A DNA stretch of 31,978 nt from a virus: positions 1 through 31,978 of the IMG/VR virus record IMGVR_UViG_3300034374_001027; one strand, given 5' to 3'. Every line of letters starts with the position of its first letter. The stretch's first letter is position 1. Shown one piece after another: positions 1 to 8,924 of the stretch. Position numbers and translations under genes: made by a program. A model generated the notes under the pieces. It did not search any database and was not told the origin of the DNA. It worked only from the letters and a program-made list of their open reading frames with translations.

Positions 1-773
1 TCCAGAGTATCTGCATCTGCATCAAGTACTGCAAATTCTGCCTCTTGATTCATATATGATTGTACATCAGCTCTACTAAGTACTCCTTGAGTTACTTGTT
101 TAACTCTTTCAGGGGATATGTACTCCACAATCTGATCTCCTTTTGTGATTGCATACTCTACCCCATCTTGAGTTTGATACCCTTGAACAGTGTACCCACC
201 TTCTTTGACTTTATCCAAAGTATTGAGCTGCTTGAGTATCTCCCCTTGGACATCTACAAACTGTGCAATTGGGGTAGATGAGTAGTAACTACCTTGAATG
301 GGGTTCCCATTGTCATCAAACTGTACTCCTGCATATTGCTTGTAATCCCCTACCTCAGGGTCATACTGCATAGAAGCTTTCTTTAACCAACCATTGTAGT
401 CAGCTAAAGTAATCTTCCCTTGCTGTAGCAATTGCTCTTTCTCAGCTTTATCTGTATTGTACAGCTGTGCATTCTTAGCTAAGGGGGTAGCCCTATTTTG
501 ATAATCCCTAGCAGTATTAACTACTTGCATAGTTAGATTCTCATAGTCCCCACGCTCTGACAACTCATTGAGCTTTGATCTAACTTCTTCAGCCAGCTGC
601 TCTTTTGCTTTCTCATCTCCTGCAAACGGGGCAGTCTCTAACTCAAGTAACTGTTGCTTTAAGTTATCTTGAGCAGCAAAGTTTTGTACAAATCTATCTC
701 TAAGAGTTTTAGCTATCTCAGGACTACGCTGAGATACGTACATACTTTTATAAGGTTGATACTGTACTGGCAT
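1..773 (-). CDS. Large internal virion (cargo/ejection) protein, 3' end outside window
   Basis: An open frame starts with ATG at 773 and runs for 257 codons without a stop to the left edge, so only the N-terminal part is visible. It begins MPVQYQPYKSMYVSQRSPEI and is mostly helical and rich in Q, E, K and A, with a helical stretch at residues 17-110 (for example FVQNFAAQDNLKQQLLELET). It lies directly after the 1110-residue cargo protein, sharing the TAATG stop/start, which implies translational coupling. In crAss-like phages long helical proteins at this place are packed in the capsid or tail and ejected with DNA, and the N-terminus fits that group. I infer a cargo/ejection role; no catalytic motif is visible. 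The frame is easily missed because it has no stop in the window. Confidence 0.75.
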   Translation of the reverse strand, partial: MPVQYQPYKSMYVSQRSPEIAKTLRDRFVQNFAAQDNLKQQLLELETAPFAGDEKAKEQLAEEVRSKLNELSERGDYENLTMQVVNTARDYQNRATPLAKNAQLYNTDKAEKEQLLQQGKITLADYNGWLKKASMQYDPEVGDYKQYAGVQFDDNGNPIQGSYYSSTPIAQFVDVQGEILKQLNTLDKVKEGGYTVQGYQTQDGVEYAITKGDQIVEYISPERVKQVTQGVLSRADVQSYMNQEAEFAVLDADADTL

Positions 774-3700
774 TACTTCTTCTTTTTACGTCCAATCTTT
801 TTAGACCTCTTGATATAACCTCCGTACTTGTTTTCTTGAGTCTGTTCTGGTTGTTGATTTTGCATTGCAGACAATAACTGTTTAGCTAAACCTGGGTTGT
901 TTTGCATAAATCTAAGGTAAGACCCAGTCTCATCAGTAGCTGCAGCTAATCTTTCATCTGCTCTATACCCCATAAAGTCTCTCCCCACTCCAGCAATTGT
1001 ATCGCCCACAGCTTGTTGACGAAGTAAGTTCTGCTGATACTTTTCTAAGTCTCTAGCATACTTAGACTGCTCATTGAACTGTTGAGCCCCCATCACATTT
1101 GCTGCATTTTGCTGTGCAATTTGAGCATTTGTCATTGTCTCTTGTGCAGCCAATTGCTTATTTGCTTGAGCTTCAGCTTGAGCAATGTTCAAGTTATTTA
1201 CTCTCTGATTGTTTGTATTGGCTATCATAGCTGCAATCTTCCCAGGACCACCCATTGAATCTTGGATTTGTCTGTTGACTGCAGTAGCCCCAGCTTGACC
1301 TGCTGCTCTTTCAGCATTGTAATTTACTCTAGGGAGTCTAATCTTCCCTGTTTGCTGAGCATTAATGTTAGCTGCACGTGGGGGCTCTTTTAATTTTCTT
1401 GGGAGTTGAGCTAACCCAAGCAAAGCTGCTCCTGCCCCAGGAAGCATATTTATTTTATCTGTTGTTGGGGTAGTTGTTTTTTCTGTCCCTGTTTCAGATG
1501 TTGGGGTTTCAGCTTCTTCTGCAGACTTTTCTTTTTCTGTTTTTGGGGAATCTGCAACTACCTCTGCAGCTTGGTTTCTTTTGTATGGGATGTATGCTGA
1601 AGCTGTTTGTTCCCCAAGCATATCATCAATTCTAATGTCTCTCCCAGTATTTGCCTTAAATTGTTCTTGGAATCTCTTAATCTCCCCCTTTGACGGTAAA
1701 TCTCCTTCTCCCCAATCAAACCAAGGATTTCTAGCTTTTAGGATTTCATAGTCAGTTTTGTTAATATCTGAGTACAATCCCAATGGGTTTTCAGATTGTG
1801 TATCTGGGAGGTCAATAAGATTTGCAGATGCTGCGTCTAATACAAAATTAGGATCATTAGGATCTGCAGGACTCAATGGCCCTTCCTCCCCAAAATTAAC
1901 ATTACTGGTTAAATACTCAAGCGGACCACCATCCTGCATCTGAGCAATCATGTTAGGATCTCTAGGGCCGTTCTCAGTCTTCCCTTCTTTTGCAGCAACC
2001 TTCTCTTGCATTTGAGCAAGCTGCTGAATCTTACGCTGAACTCTTTGTTTAGATCCCCCTCTTCTCACAATTTCCTCATGACGTTGAGCAAATGACTTAC
2101 CTCCGAGCTTTAATGTTTTAGAGAATATGTAATCAGAGTTATCCCCATCACTCATCTTAACTTGATCCATAGTCTCCCCACCTTCAACTTCAGTCATTGG
2201 GTCAATCATAATACCACCCTCTTCATGACTCTTTCCTATAAATTTCTTAGCACCTTGTGGGAGAGATGCAACCTTACCCCCAGGTACTGATTTACCCCCA
2301 TACTTAAAAGTATTTGACGTAGCGTCTAAGATATTATTGGCTTTGTAAATATTAGAACCTTCGTGTGCAAGATGTGCAGCTTTTGTGTGATGTGCTGCAT
2401 TAAGTCCTGACTTTAACTTACTAGCCATAGACCCAATAACACTTGCATCTGCTGCAGCCCCAGCTCCAGGAACCATCCCTGCTGCACTCATTACCCCTAA
2501 TCCACCATACAATGCACCTTTAGCTGCATATGCTGCATCAGAATTCATTGCACCTTTTGCCCCATAGTATGCACCTCTTGCCCCATAAATACCTGCATTC
2601 AATGCTCCTGCAGCTTGAGATGCTACTGGGATTTCACTAGCTGCTACTCCTGCTAATGCAAGTTGACCTGCATCCATAGCAAGTGATGGATCAGATAATA
2701 TTGCTTTCCCAGTTTGTACTCCTTGGTTAATGGCTTGATTTGCTCTCCCCTTATTAACCATGTTCTCATTTGCAGCCAGTTGATTCTGAGAGTAATTTGT
2801 CAACCTATCATTACTCTGAGGCATATTCTGAATCTGTGCATTCAGTGTAGGGTTAAGCTGTGCAAACAATGCTTGTTGTTCAGGACTTACTTGAATAGCT
2901 GGTCCCCCATTGTTGTACTTGCCCCCGTATCTTTTTTCTTGAGCCTTAATCTTTTTCTCTTGCTTGAGCATCTCAGCTGTAGGCTTCTTTCCTGAACCTT
3001 TATTGGCTCTGATGTTATCCCACAAGCCTCGTGGAGAATAGCTCCCATCTGCACGTTTAATCAATCCCCCATTTTTAAACATTTGATTTCCTGGGAGGTA
3101 TGCATTACTCATAGAGTTTGCTGTATTGTACCCAAGATCTTGTCCTGATGTAGTAAACCCTTGTCTAAATGCAGCATTCATAGATCTCCCCATTCTCCCT
3201 TGCTCAATTGCATCTAGTCTATCTTGCTCAGCTTTATCTTCTCTGGCTTGATTCCTATTTTTAAGAGCTTTTACCCCAGCAACTCCGGCCCCAATACCAG
3301 CAGCTGCCCACCCAAGTCCTGGGATAGCCAATGCAGGAGCTAAGCTAGTCAATGTCCCAGCTAATCCAAGACCTGAACCTGCACCTTTAAGCAGTGCCCC
3401 ACTTGTTTCCCCAACATTCATTGTTGTCTCATCTTGGTCATCAGACAATCTATCAATACCTGCACCTGCTAATCCTAATATTGCCCCTCCTGCAGCTGGG
3501 CCTAATGATCCTACCCCAGCTTTAATTCCTTGTCCTAATCCTTGTAATCCTTGTTTACCTGCGGTAAGTGGGGCCTTTTGTAAATTTCCAAGTAACCCTG
3601 AAACATCAGATACACCATCTGTCATTCTAGCTGCATCTTTAGCATATCTAGCTGCTCTAAATGCATCTGCCCCAGCTCCTAATGCTGTCCCTAATCCTTT

Positions 3701-4105
3701 AGTAGCTGTTGCCCCATATTGATTTCTTGCAGCATTAAACTCATCTTTAGTTTGTTGTTCTGCAGCTTGTTGCTCAAGTTCTTGTGCCCGCTCATTCATT
3801 CTCTGAGCACGTCTAGACTGAGCTTGCAAATTCATAAACTCTTGCTGAGCTTGTTGTTGCCCAGGCATCCCAGCCATTGTAGAAGTAGATATTGGGAGAG
3901 TAGGGTTATCGTATACACCCCCTGTATTAAACTTTGCAAGAGTATTAGCTAGATTAGCTTGTTGCACAGTTTTCTTATCATACTTTTTAGGATTTTTGAG
4001 TACAGCATTTTTAAAAGCTGCAGTACTTATTCCTCTATTTTTTGCCTTTCTAGTAAAAGCTCCTGGGTTTTTGATAGCACCCTTTATCCAATTCTTTTTT
4101 CCCAT
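773..4105 (-). CDS. Large cargo/ejection-type virion protein with GG motifs
   Basis: This 1110-residue protein starts MGKKNWIKGAIKNPGAFTRK, a basic N-terminus resembling crAss-like cargo proteins. Two Gly/Ala-rich hydrophobic stretches (about 195-285 and 466-560) could insert in membranes. Double-glycine motifs recur: FNTGG (59-63), FKNGG (343-347), RYGGKYNNGG (392-401), KYGG (601-604), SHEEGG (626-631), VEGGE (640-644), QDGG (724-727) and a C-terminal KYGG (1093-1096) before a strongly basic tail. Residues about 793-842 (FQEQF... DDMLGEQTASAY) resemble a peptidoglycan-binding PG_binding_1 repeat. The C-terminal third is helical and Q/N/A-rich. It overlaps both neighbours through TAATG, between the muzzle gene and the next cargo gene. 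I infer a protein stored in the particle and ejected through the envelope; the cargo call comes from position and composition, not from a search. Confidence 0.72.
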   Translation of the reverse strand: MGKKNWIKGAIKNPGAFTRKAKNRGISTAAFKNAVLKNPKKYDKKTVQQANLANTLAKFNTGGVYDNPTLPISTSTMAGMPGQQQAQQEFMNLQAQSRRAQRMNERAQELEQQAAEQQTKDEFNAARNQYGATATKGLGTALGAGADAFRAARYAKDAARMTDGVSDVSGLLGNLQKAPLTAGKQGLQGLGQGIKAGVGSLGPAAGGAILGLAGAGIDRLSDDQDETTMNVGETSGALLKGAGSGLGLAGTLTSLAPALAIPGLGWAAAGIGAGVAGVKALKNRNQAREDKAEQDRLDAIEQGRMGRSMNAAFRQGFTTSGQDLGYNTANSMSNAYLPGNQMFKNGGLIKRADGSYSPRGLWDNIRANKGSGKKPTAEMLKQEKKIKAQEKRYGGKYNNGGPAIQVSPEQQALFAQLNPTLNAQIQNMPQSNDRLTNYSQNQLAANENMVNKGRANQAINQGVQTGKAILSDPSLAMDAGQLALAGVAASEIPVASQAAGALNAGIYGARGAYYGAKGAMNSDAAYAAKGALYGGLGVMSAAGMVPGAGAAADASVIGSMASKLKSGLNAAHHTKAAHLAHEGSNIYKANNILDATSNTFKYGGKSVPGGKVASLPQGAKKFIGKSHEEGGIMIDPMTEVEGGETMDQVKMSDGDNSDYIFSKTLKLGGKSFAQRHEEIVRRGGSKQRVQRKIQQLAQMQEKVAAKEGKTENGPRDPNMIAQMQDGGPLEYLTSNVNFGEEGPLSPADPNDPNFVLDAASANLIDLPDTQSENPLGLYSDINKTDYEILKARNPWFDWGEGDLPSKGEIKRFQEQFKANTGRDIRIDDMLGEQTASAYIPYKRNQAAEVVADSPKTEKEKSAEEAETPTSETGTEKTTTPTTDKINMLPGAGAALLGLAQLPRKLKEPPRAANINAQQTGKIRLPRVNYNAERAAGQAGATAVNRQIQDSMGGPGKIAAMIANTNNQRVNNLNIAQAEAQANKQLAAQETMTNAQIAQQNAANVMGAQQFNEQSKYARDLEKYQQNLLRQQAVGDTIAGVGRDFMGYRADERLAAATDETGSYLRFMQNNPGLAKQLLSAMQNQQPEQTQENKYGGYIKRSKKIGRKKKK

Positions 4106-7100
4106 TATCTGAATGATTGTCGGTGCTTGGTTCCTGCCCCATACAAATATATCAAATTATTAGTATTAGCAATTAGTCTAATTCCTAAATAATTGTCTAC
4201 GAATCTCTTCTGTTCGAACCAAGGCTTATTGTTATTTATATATTCTGGGTTAATTCTACCTTCTTCTAAGAACATAGTTTCAGCAATTGGGTAGTTCCCA
4301 TTGTACTGAGTTAAATCTCTAAATGAATTAATGTACCACATTCTATCAACCAATCTACTATTAGTCAGATAATCAATGTTTGTGATATCTGATATCTGTG
4401 TAGAGTTGTAGACATAGAATGAGTTAAACCCAGGGAATGTTACTTTCCTAAATTGACTATCTGCATCTCTATCCTTATCTAGTATCTCCATGTGATAGTA
4501 GATACTAGAGAATATCTTACTTAACTGAGGAGCAGTATTGTCAATGTACTCAAACTCGAACTCATACTGTTGATTGTAGAAGTTAGTATTATTCGAGTCA
4601 CTAGAATGTTCCCATACCTCAGTATTTGTATTTGAATCAAAGTTAATTAGTGAGTAGAAGTTCGATGGGGTATTGCAGTAGAGTACAGGGAGATAGCTGT
4701 GTCTACTTCCCCATACTTTAATTTCTGGGTAGTATGACAATGTCCAACCTGAATCTTGAAAGTATTCGTTGTTAAAAGGTTCTATTCTCTGTCCTGTAGT
4801 TGTGTAAAACCAATTGTTTTCAACGACAATAATATCTCCTTTAATTGCAGCCACCAATTGATTTGTCCCAATACGCTCTCTCTTTGTGAGTAGTATCCTT
4901 TTGAATACTGGGTCATACCCTGCATGAAATCCAAAGCCTGATGTAGGGGAATCTAAGTTAACTCCTGATTCTTCTAGATTGATGTCGTAGTCGTTCTCAA
5001 TTGTGTAGTCAGTATTCTCTAAGAACCACTTCTCCATCCCAGCTGATGATGCTTCAATGATACTATCAGTCATGATATAAGCTTTCTTATCTCTTCTGTT
5101 GAAGTAAAAGTGCCCATATCTTGTTGTAACCCCAGTGTATTGAGAGTCAGTACCCCCATACCCAGTATTTGTAGAGATTACTTCTTGAGGGTCTTGACTA
5201 AATATATCCCCTGACCCAATAAATGCTTGAGTCTGATCCCCAATCTGAAGATTGTCCTTACCTGTGGTAACAAACAATGACCTCTCTGTATGCATATACA
5301 GGACAGCTCCTAGTGTAAAGAGCTTCCAGATATCTCCTCTATTTTTTGGAAGGTCTTTAAACTCTAACGCTAAGAATTGTCTGTACTTATCATTCCCTGA
5401 ACTAGCATCATTGTTAGACCTAATTGTTCTTGTTGGGAAGAAAGTAATATCTCTGTTGGTCTTTGGGTATGGGACAGTTACTCTGATGTCTTGATTCAAA
5501 GAGTAGTTTGTCATATACAGCAGATTGTCTGACTTAGTCCCATCATTTACTGGGGAGTTAAATATTACGTCAGCTGCTGCATCATAGTCAAAGAATCTAC
5601 TTTGATCTGTAGTAATCCCCTCTAAACTATCCCCAGAATGTCTAAACCCTAATAAGTCATCTGACTCACAAACAAAGTAATAGAGAGTAGACTGAGGAGT
5701 TAGATTCCCAAGACTGTAGTTAATTATATCTACATCGTAATCTATTGTAACAGACTGTCTATTGTACAAGCCCCCATAGGTCTGACCTGTGGTTCTAAAT
5801 CCATATCTCCCAATGTATGTATCTCCCCCAAATATAGAATCAGACTCAGCTCCTGTATAGTAGTTTTCTTTTGTAGCGTCCCCTGACTCCAAGTTTACAT
5901 CTGATAATGACTTAAAGTACCCAGTCCATACTAAGTTCTGCTCATCAAATGGTTTGAATACATCAGTCTTATATGCCACAAGATTAGCTAAGTACACAAG
6001 AGGGGATGTACTTTGATTGTCACGATCGTAATCAGAATGTGTAGCTTTTAATGATGTTCTACGAGATATAGCTTCTGGGTCATACCAAGGAGCATTTAAA
6101 GTATTAGATGGAATTGAATTCCCAGATGATCTTGCGAGTATTGCAGGTGGTCCTTTTACTAAGTTTGTAAATATCTGACTCTCTCCTGCAAAGTTGAATA
6201 TGGTGTCTACCCCTTTAAAGGAGTATGCACTGTCATTGGTTAGTATAGTTAACCCAGGAAGATAAGTAATACTCTTAGGTCTTATTGTGTAGATTGAGTT
6301 TAAGTTATCTAAAACCTCACTGTACACATTAGAATCTGATAACTCTGCAAAAAGAAGACTAGTAATATTTAAATCTCCTGGGTTTACATACCCATGACAG
6401 AGTAGAGCATAGGTAATAAAGGCAGTAACGCTATCATCCCCATCTACAATATTCCCGAGTTCTGCATTCACCCATTCTGGGACATAGAAATTACCATTGT
6501 CTTCTTCGTTTGGTTTTCTCCCATCAGTACCTGAGAATACTCTCATGTACATAATCTTCTGAATATCAATGTGAGAAGCCCCAGTAAGGGTATGCTTGTT
6601 CTTTAAAAGATTGAAGTCATGGAAACTGAATGCAGATACGTCTCTATATAAGTCCCCATTCTCACTATAAGCTGCTAAGTAATCAAACTTATTTGGGGGA
6701 ATTGTACCCAATGACAACCATCCAGGACTGAATGGTCCAGTCTTCCCAGCTTCTAATGTTGTAGTAATGGTTGTTAATTTCCTAAATGCAGCAGGGACAA
6801 TAGCACTCTGCCCAATGATTGTCTTGTGCTCTTGCTTTCTCTTTGCGTAGTAAATCTTATACCCTTGAACTTGCTTAAGTATAAACTTAGGTATTCTAAT
6901 GTTCCCTAATTTAATCCCAAGAATATTGATATTCTCAAGCATCTGTGTAGTCTGTGATGCCCCGTTTGGGTTTAATTCATTAGATGAGTTAATACTTATG
7001 TAACTAAACTCAGACTTATTTGATGGGAATTTATGATGCCTAACATTCTCATTTCTAAGAGAGTCCCCAGAGTTACTTGGGTCACCATCATTGTCTACAG

Positions 7101-8715
7101 ACCATACATCAAAGTCATCAGTATTTGGGTAAGTCTCATTTGCATTCTCCCAATAGCTCATATCACTGTCTACAATCTGATGTGTATCTAGTACTTGATA
7201 AGCCAGTGCATCAGGGTAGAACTCTTCAAACTCATTCAAGTTCTGGTAGTCATCTAGTATATCTGAGATTGAAGCTGTTTCAGGTACTCTCCCAGAATCT
7301 AGACTTGCTCTTCCTGGGATATGGTATGCATAAGACTCTGTCCCATCTTTGAGTACAAATGAGATATAGAATGCATATACTTCAGACCTTCTGAATGACT
7401 TGTACTTATAGCTTAGATTAGAGTCTTTATAACCCTTTTTTACATTACTATTTAACTTACTATCAACCCCCGTAAACTTTTGAATATCATACACGTCATC
7501 ATTAGTTGAAAGACTATTGTATCCCTCAGTTAATGTAGATTCACTGTAGTACCTAGGATCGAATGAGCCCAATCTATCAATGACTGGTTCAAGAGTAATG
7601 TTATTTGCAAATCTCTGATACCCAAGGTCTCCTCTAGATTGTAGGTTAGATAGAAATAGTTTGTTGTCTAATTGGACAAGAGTCTTTGCTGACTCGTATC
7701 TTACTCTATCTATAACTACTTCAGATACCCCAGCCTGTGCTACATTCTCCAGTCCTGTGTAAGTAATCTCTAAACTTCTACTTGCCCCAGGAGCAGGAAT
7801 TTCTATCTTCTGAAGACTGTATGCAAATTCACTAGACTCTTGATTCTGCCCACCCCCAAACCTTTGTATGATAACAGGTTGTACGTACTTGTAGTTAATT
7901 GCTTGTGGGAATGATACCCTCCAAGTAATAGATTTATTGCTCTGTGAACCTTGAGGATCCCCAGTAATCAACTCTGTTGGGATGGAATCTTCAGGAGCTG
8001 TTACAAGATGTACAGCATTTGAAGTAGCCATGTAGTTTGTGATGTTGTTCTCATCATCTACATAAGCCAATGCCAAGTGATATGTCCCACTAACAACACC
8101 CCCACCCTCTTCAATCTTTATTGCCCCAAACTCAGGGATATCCCCAGTAGATAAAAACAAGTCTAACTTATCTACACTGTATTCCTCAACTCCATACAAT
8201 ACCCCATAGTTAGGGTTATTGATAGAGTTAATATACTCAAGTTGTTTTGTTAGATTGAATACTCTTGGGGGATTATAGTCATTTAAGTAACTAATCCCAG
8301 TATTTGGTTCTATCTGTCTGTCTACATAGTTATCAGTAAAGTAAACGAGAATATCATTGTTATTCCCAACCTTAGCTGTAGCCTCTATTGTATTTTCTAC
8401 TTGAAAGTTTAAATCATCTGTTCTGTAAACAGGGACATGAGTATTTGCTTTTGGGTCTACGATACTGATAGTATCTAATGTTGTTTCTTGAGTCCCAATT
8501 GCTTTAGAGAATAACACAATTCTCCCATCCTCAAGGACACACTCCCCAATCAGATTGATTATCCTGATAGTAGTATTTATCCCTACTGTCCCATACTCAT
8601 TAGTTATAGCCCCCTTCTGCACATAAAGATTCGCATTCAGAGCATCTCTGTATGTACCATCAGGTTGATCCACTCTCTCTGGATCTTTAACCATCCCTGC
8701 TAAAAACTTTTTCAT
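4105..8715 (-). CDS. Muzzle/tail-hub type structural protein
   Basis: At 1536 residues this is the longest gene in the window. Its N-terminus (MKKFLAGMVKDPERVDQPDG, then TYRDALNANL and NEYGTVG) matches the widespread phage tail 'stabilisation' proteins, in which a conserved PxGxYRDALN segment opens a large beta-rich protein distantly like P22 gp10. In crAss-like phages the protein of this size and place forms the muzzle at the end of the short tail. The rest is beta-rich, with many Y, N, D and G residues, few helices and almost no Cys, as expected for a distal tail shell. It starts inside the 70-residue gene (ATGA overlap) and ends in a TAATG overlap with the cargo gene, so the three are probably translated as a coupled set. 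The exact substructure is inference. Confidence 0.75.
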   Translation of the reverse strand: MKKFLAGMVKDPERVDQPDGTYRDALNANLYVQKGAITNEYGTVGINTTIRIINLIGECVLEDGRIVLFSKAIGTQETTLDTISIVDPKANTHVPVYRTDDLNFQVENTIEATAKVGNNNDILVYFTDNYVDRQIEPNTGISYLNDYNPPRVFNLTKQLEYINSINNPNYGVLYGVEEYSVDKLDLFLSTGDIPEFGAIKIEEGGGVVSGTYHLALAYVDDENNITNYMATSNAVHLVTAPEDSIPTELITGDPQGSQSNKSITWRVSFPQAINYKYVQPVIIQRFGGGQNQESSEFAYSLQKIEIPAPGASRSLEITYTGLENVAQAGVSEVVIDRVRYESAKTLVQLDNKLFLSNLQSRGDLGYQRFANNITLEPVIDRLGSFDPRYYSESTLTEGYNSLSTNDDVYDIQKFTGVDSKLNSNVKKGYKDSNLSYKYKSFRRSEVYAFYISFVLKDGTESYAYHIPGRASLDSGRVPETASISDILDDYQNLNEFEEFYPDALAYQVLDTHQIVDSDMSYWENANETYPNTDDFDVWSVDNDGDPSNSGDSLRNENVRHHKFPSNKSEFSYISINSSNELNPNGASQTTQMLENINILGIKLGNIRIPKFILKQVQGYKIYYAKRKQEHKTIIGQSAIVPAAFRKLTTITTTLEAGKTGPFSPGWLSLGTIPPNKFDYLAAYSENGDLYRDVSAFSFHDFNLLKNKHTLTGASHIDIQKIMYMRVFSGTDGRKPNEEDNGNFYVPEWVNAELGNIVDGDDSVTAFITYALLCHGYVNPGDLNITSLLFAELSDSNVYSEVLDNLNSIYTIRPKSITYLPGLTILTNDSAYSFKGVDTIFNFAGESQIFTNLVKGPPAILARSSGNSIPSNTLNAPWYDPEAISRRTSLKATHSDYDRDNQSTSPLVYLANLVAYKTDVFKPFDEQNLVWTGYFKSLSDVNLESGDATKENYYTGAESDSIFGGDTYIGRYGFRTTGQTYGGLYNRQSVTIDYDVDIINYSLGNLTPQSTLYYFVCESDDLLGFRHSGDSLEGITTDQSRFFDYDAAADVIFNSPVNDGTKSDNLLYMTNYSLNQDIRVTVPYPKTNRDITFFPTRTIRSNNDASSGNDKYRQFLALEFKDLPKNRGDIWKLFTLGAVLYMHTERSLFVTTGKDNLQIGDQTQAFIGSGDIFSQDPQEVISTNTGYGGTDSQYTGVTTRYGHFYFNRRDKKAYIMTDSIIEASSAGMEKWFLENTDYTIENDYDINLEESGVNLDSPTSGFGFHAGYDPVFKRILLTKRERIGTNQLVAAIKGDIIVVENNWFYTTTGQRIEPFNNEYFQDSGWTLSYYPEIKVWGSRHSYLPVLYCNTPSNFYSLINFDSNTNTEVWEHSSDSNNTNFYNQQYEFEFEYIDNTAPQLSKIFSSIYYHMEILDKDRDADSQFRKVTFPGFNSFYVYNSTQISDITNIDYLTNSRLVDRMWYINSFRDLTQYNGNYPIAETMFLEEGRINPEYINNNKPWFEQKRFVDNYLGIRLIANTNNLIYLYGAGTKHRQSFR

Positions 8716-8924
8716 ATGTCGATATCTAAGATCCAGTTTAATTGAGAAACAATTTGCACTGCTTGTTCATGAGTTAACACACCTGTCTCATTGATGGGTT
8801 GCTCTTTAAACTCTACAATAAACTCTGTGTTGTCATTATTCCACCTAACATTGCTAGTAAACTTTGACAAATCAAGTCCATCATAGTCACTTGCTTGATA
8901 TACTTTGTAAAGTTTAGTAGCCAT
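8712..8924 (-). CDS. Small hypothetical protein between adhesin and muzzle genes
   Basis: This 70-residue protein starts MATKLYKVYQASDYDGLDLS. I chose ATG at 8924 because the frame's upstream extension runs back inside the LamG adhesin gene and looks like out-of-frame sequence. A purine-rich AAGGCGAG stands just upstream of this ATG, a possible ribosome-binding site. The gene overlaps the adhesin stop by 11 bases and the muzzle start by 4 (ATGA), so it is embedded in a coupled unit. The sequence is acidic, with alternating strand-like segments (TEFIVEFKEQ) and one C-terminal helix (THEQAVQIVSQLNWIL). I recognise no family. Position suggests a fibre chaperone, an adaptor or a small tail component, but nothing shows which. 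Confidence 0.7.
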   Translation of the reverse strand: MATKLYKVYQASDYDGLDLSKFTSNVRWNNDNTEFIVEFKEQPINETGVLTHEQAVQIVSQLNWILDIDI

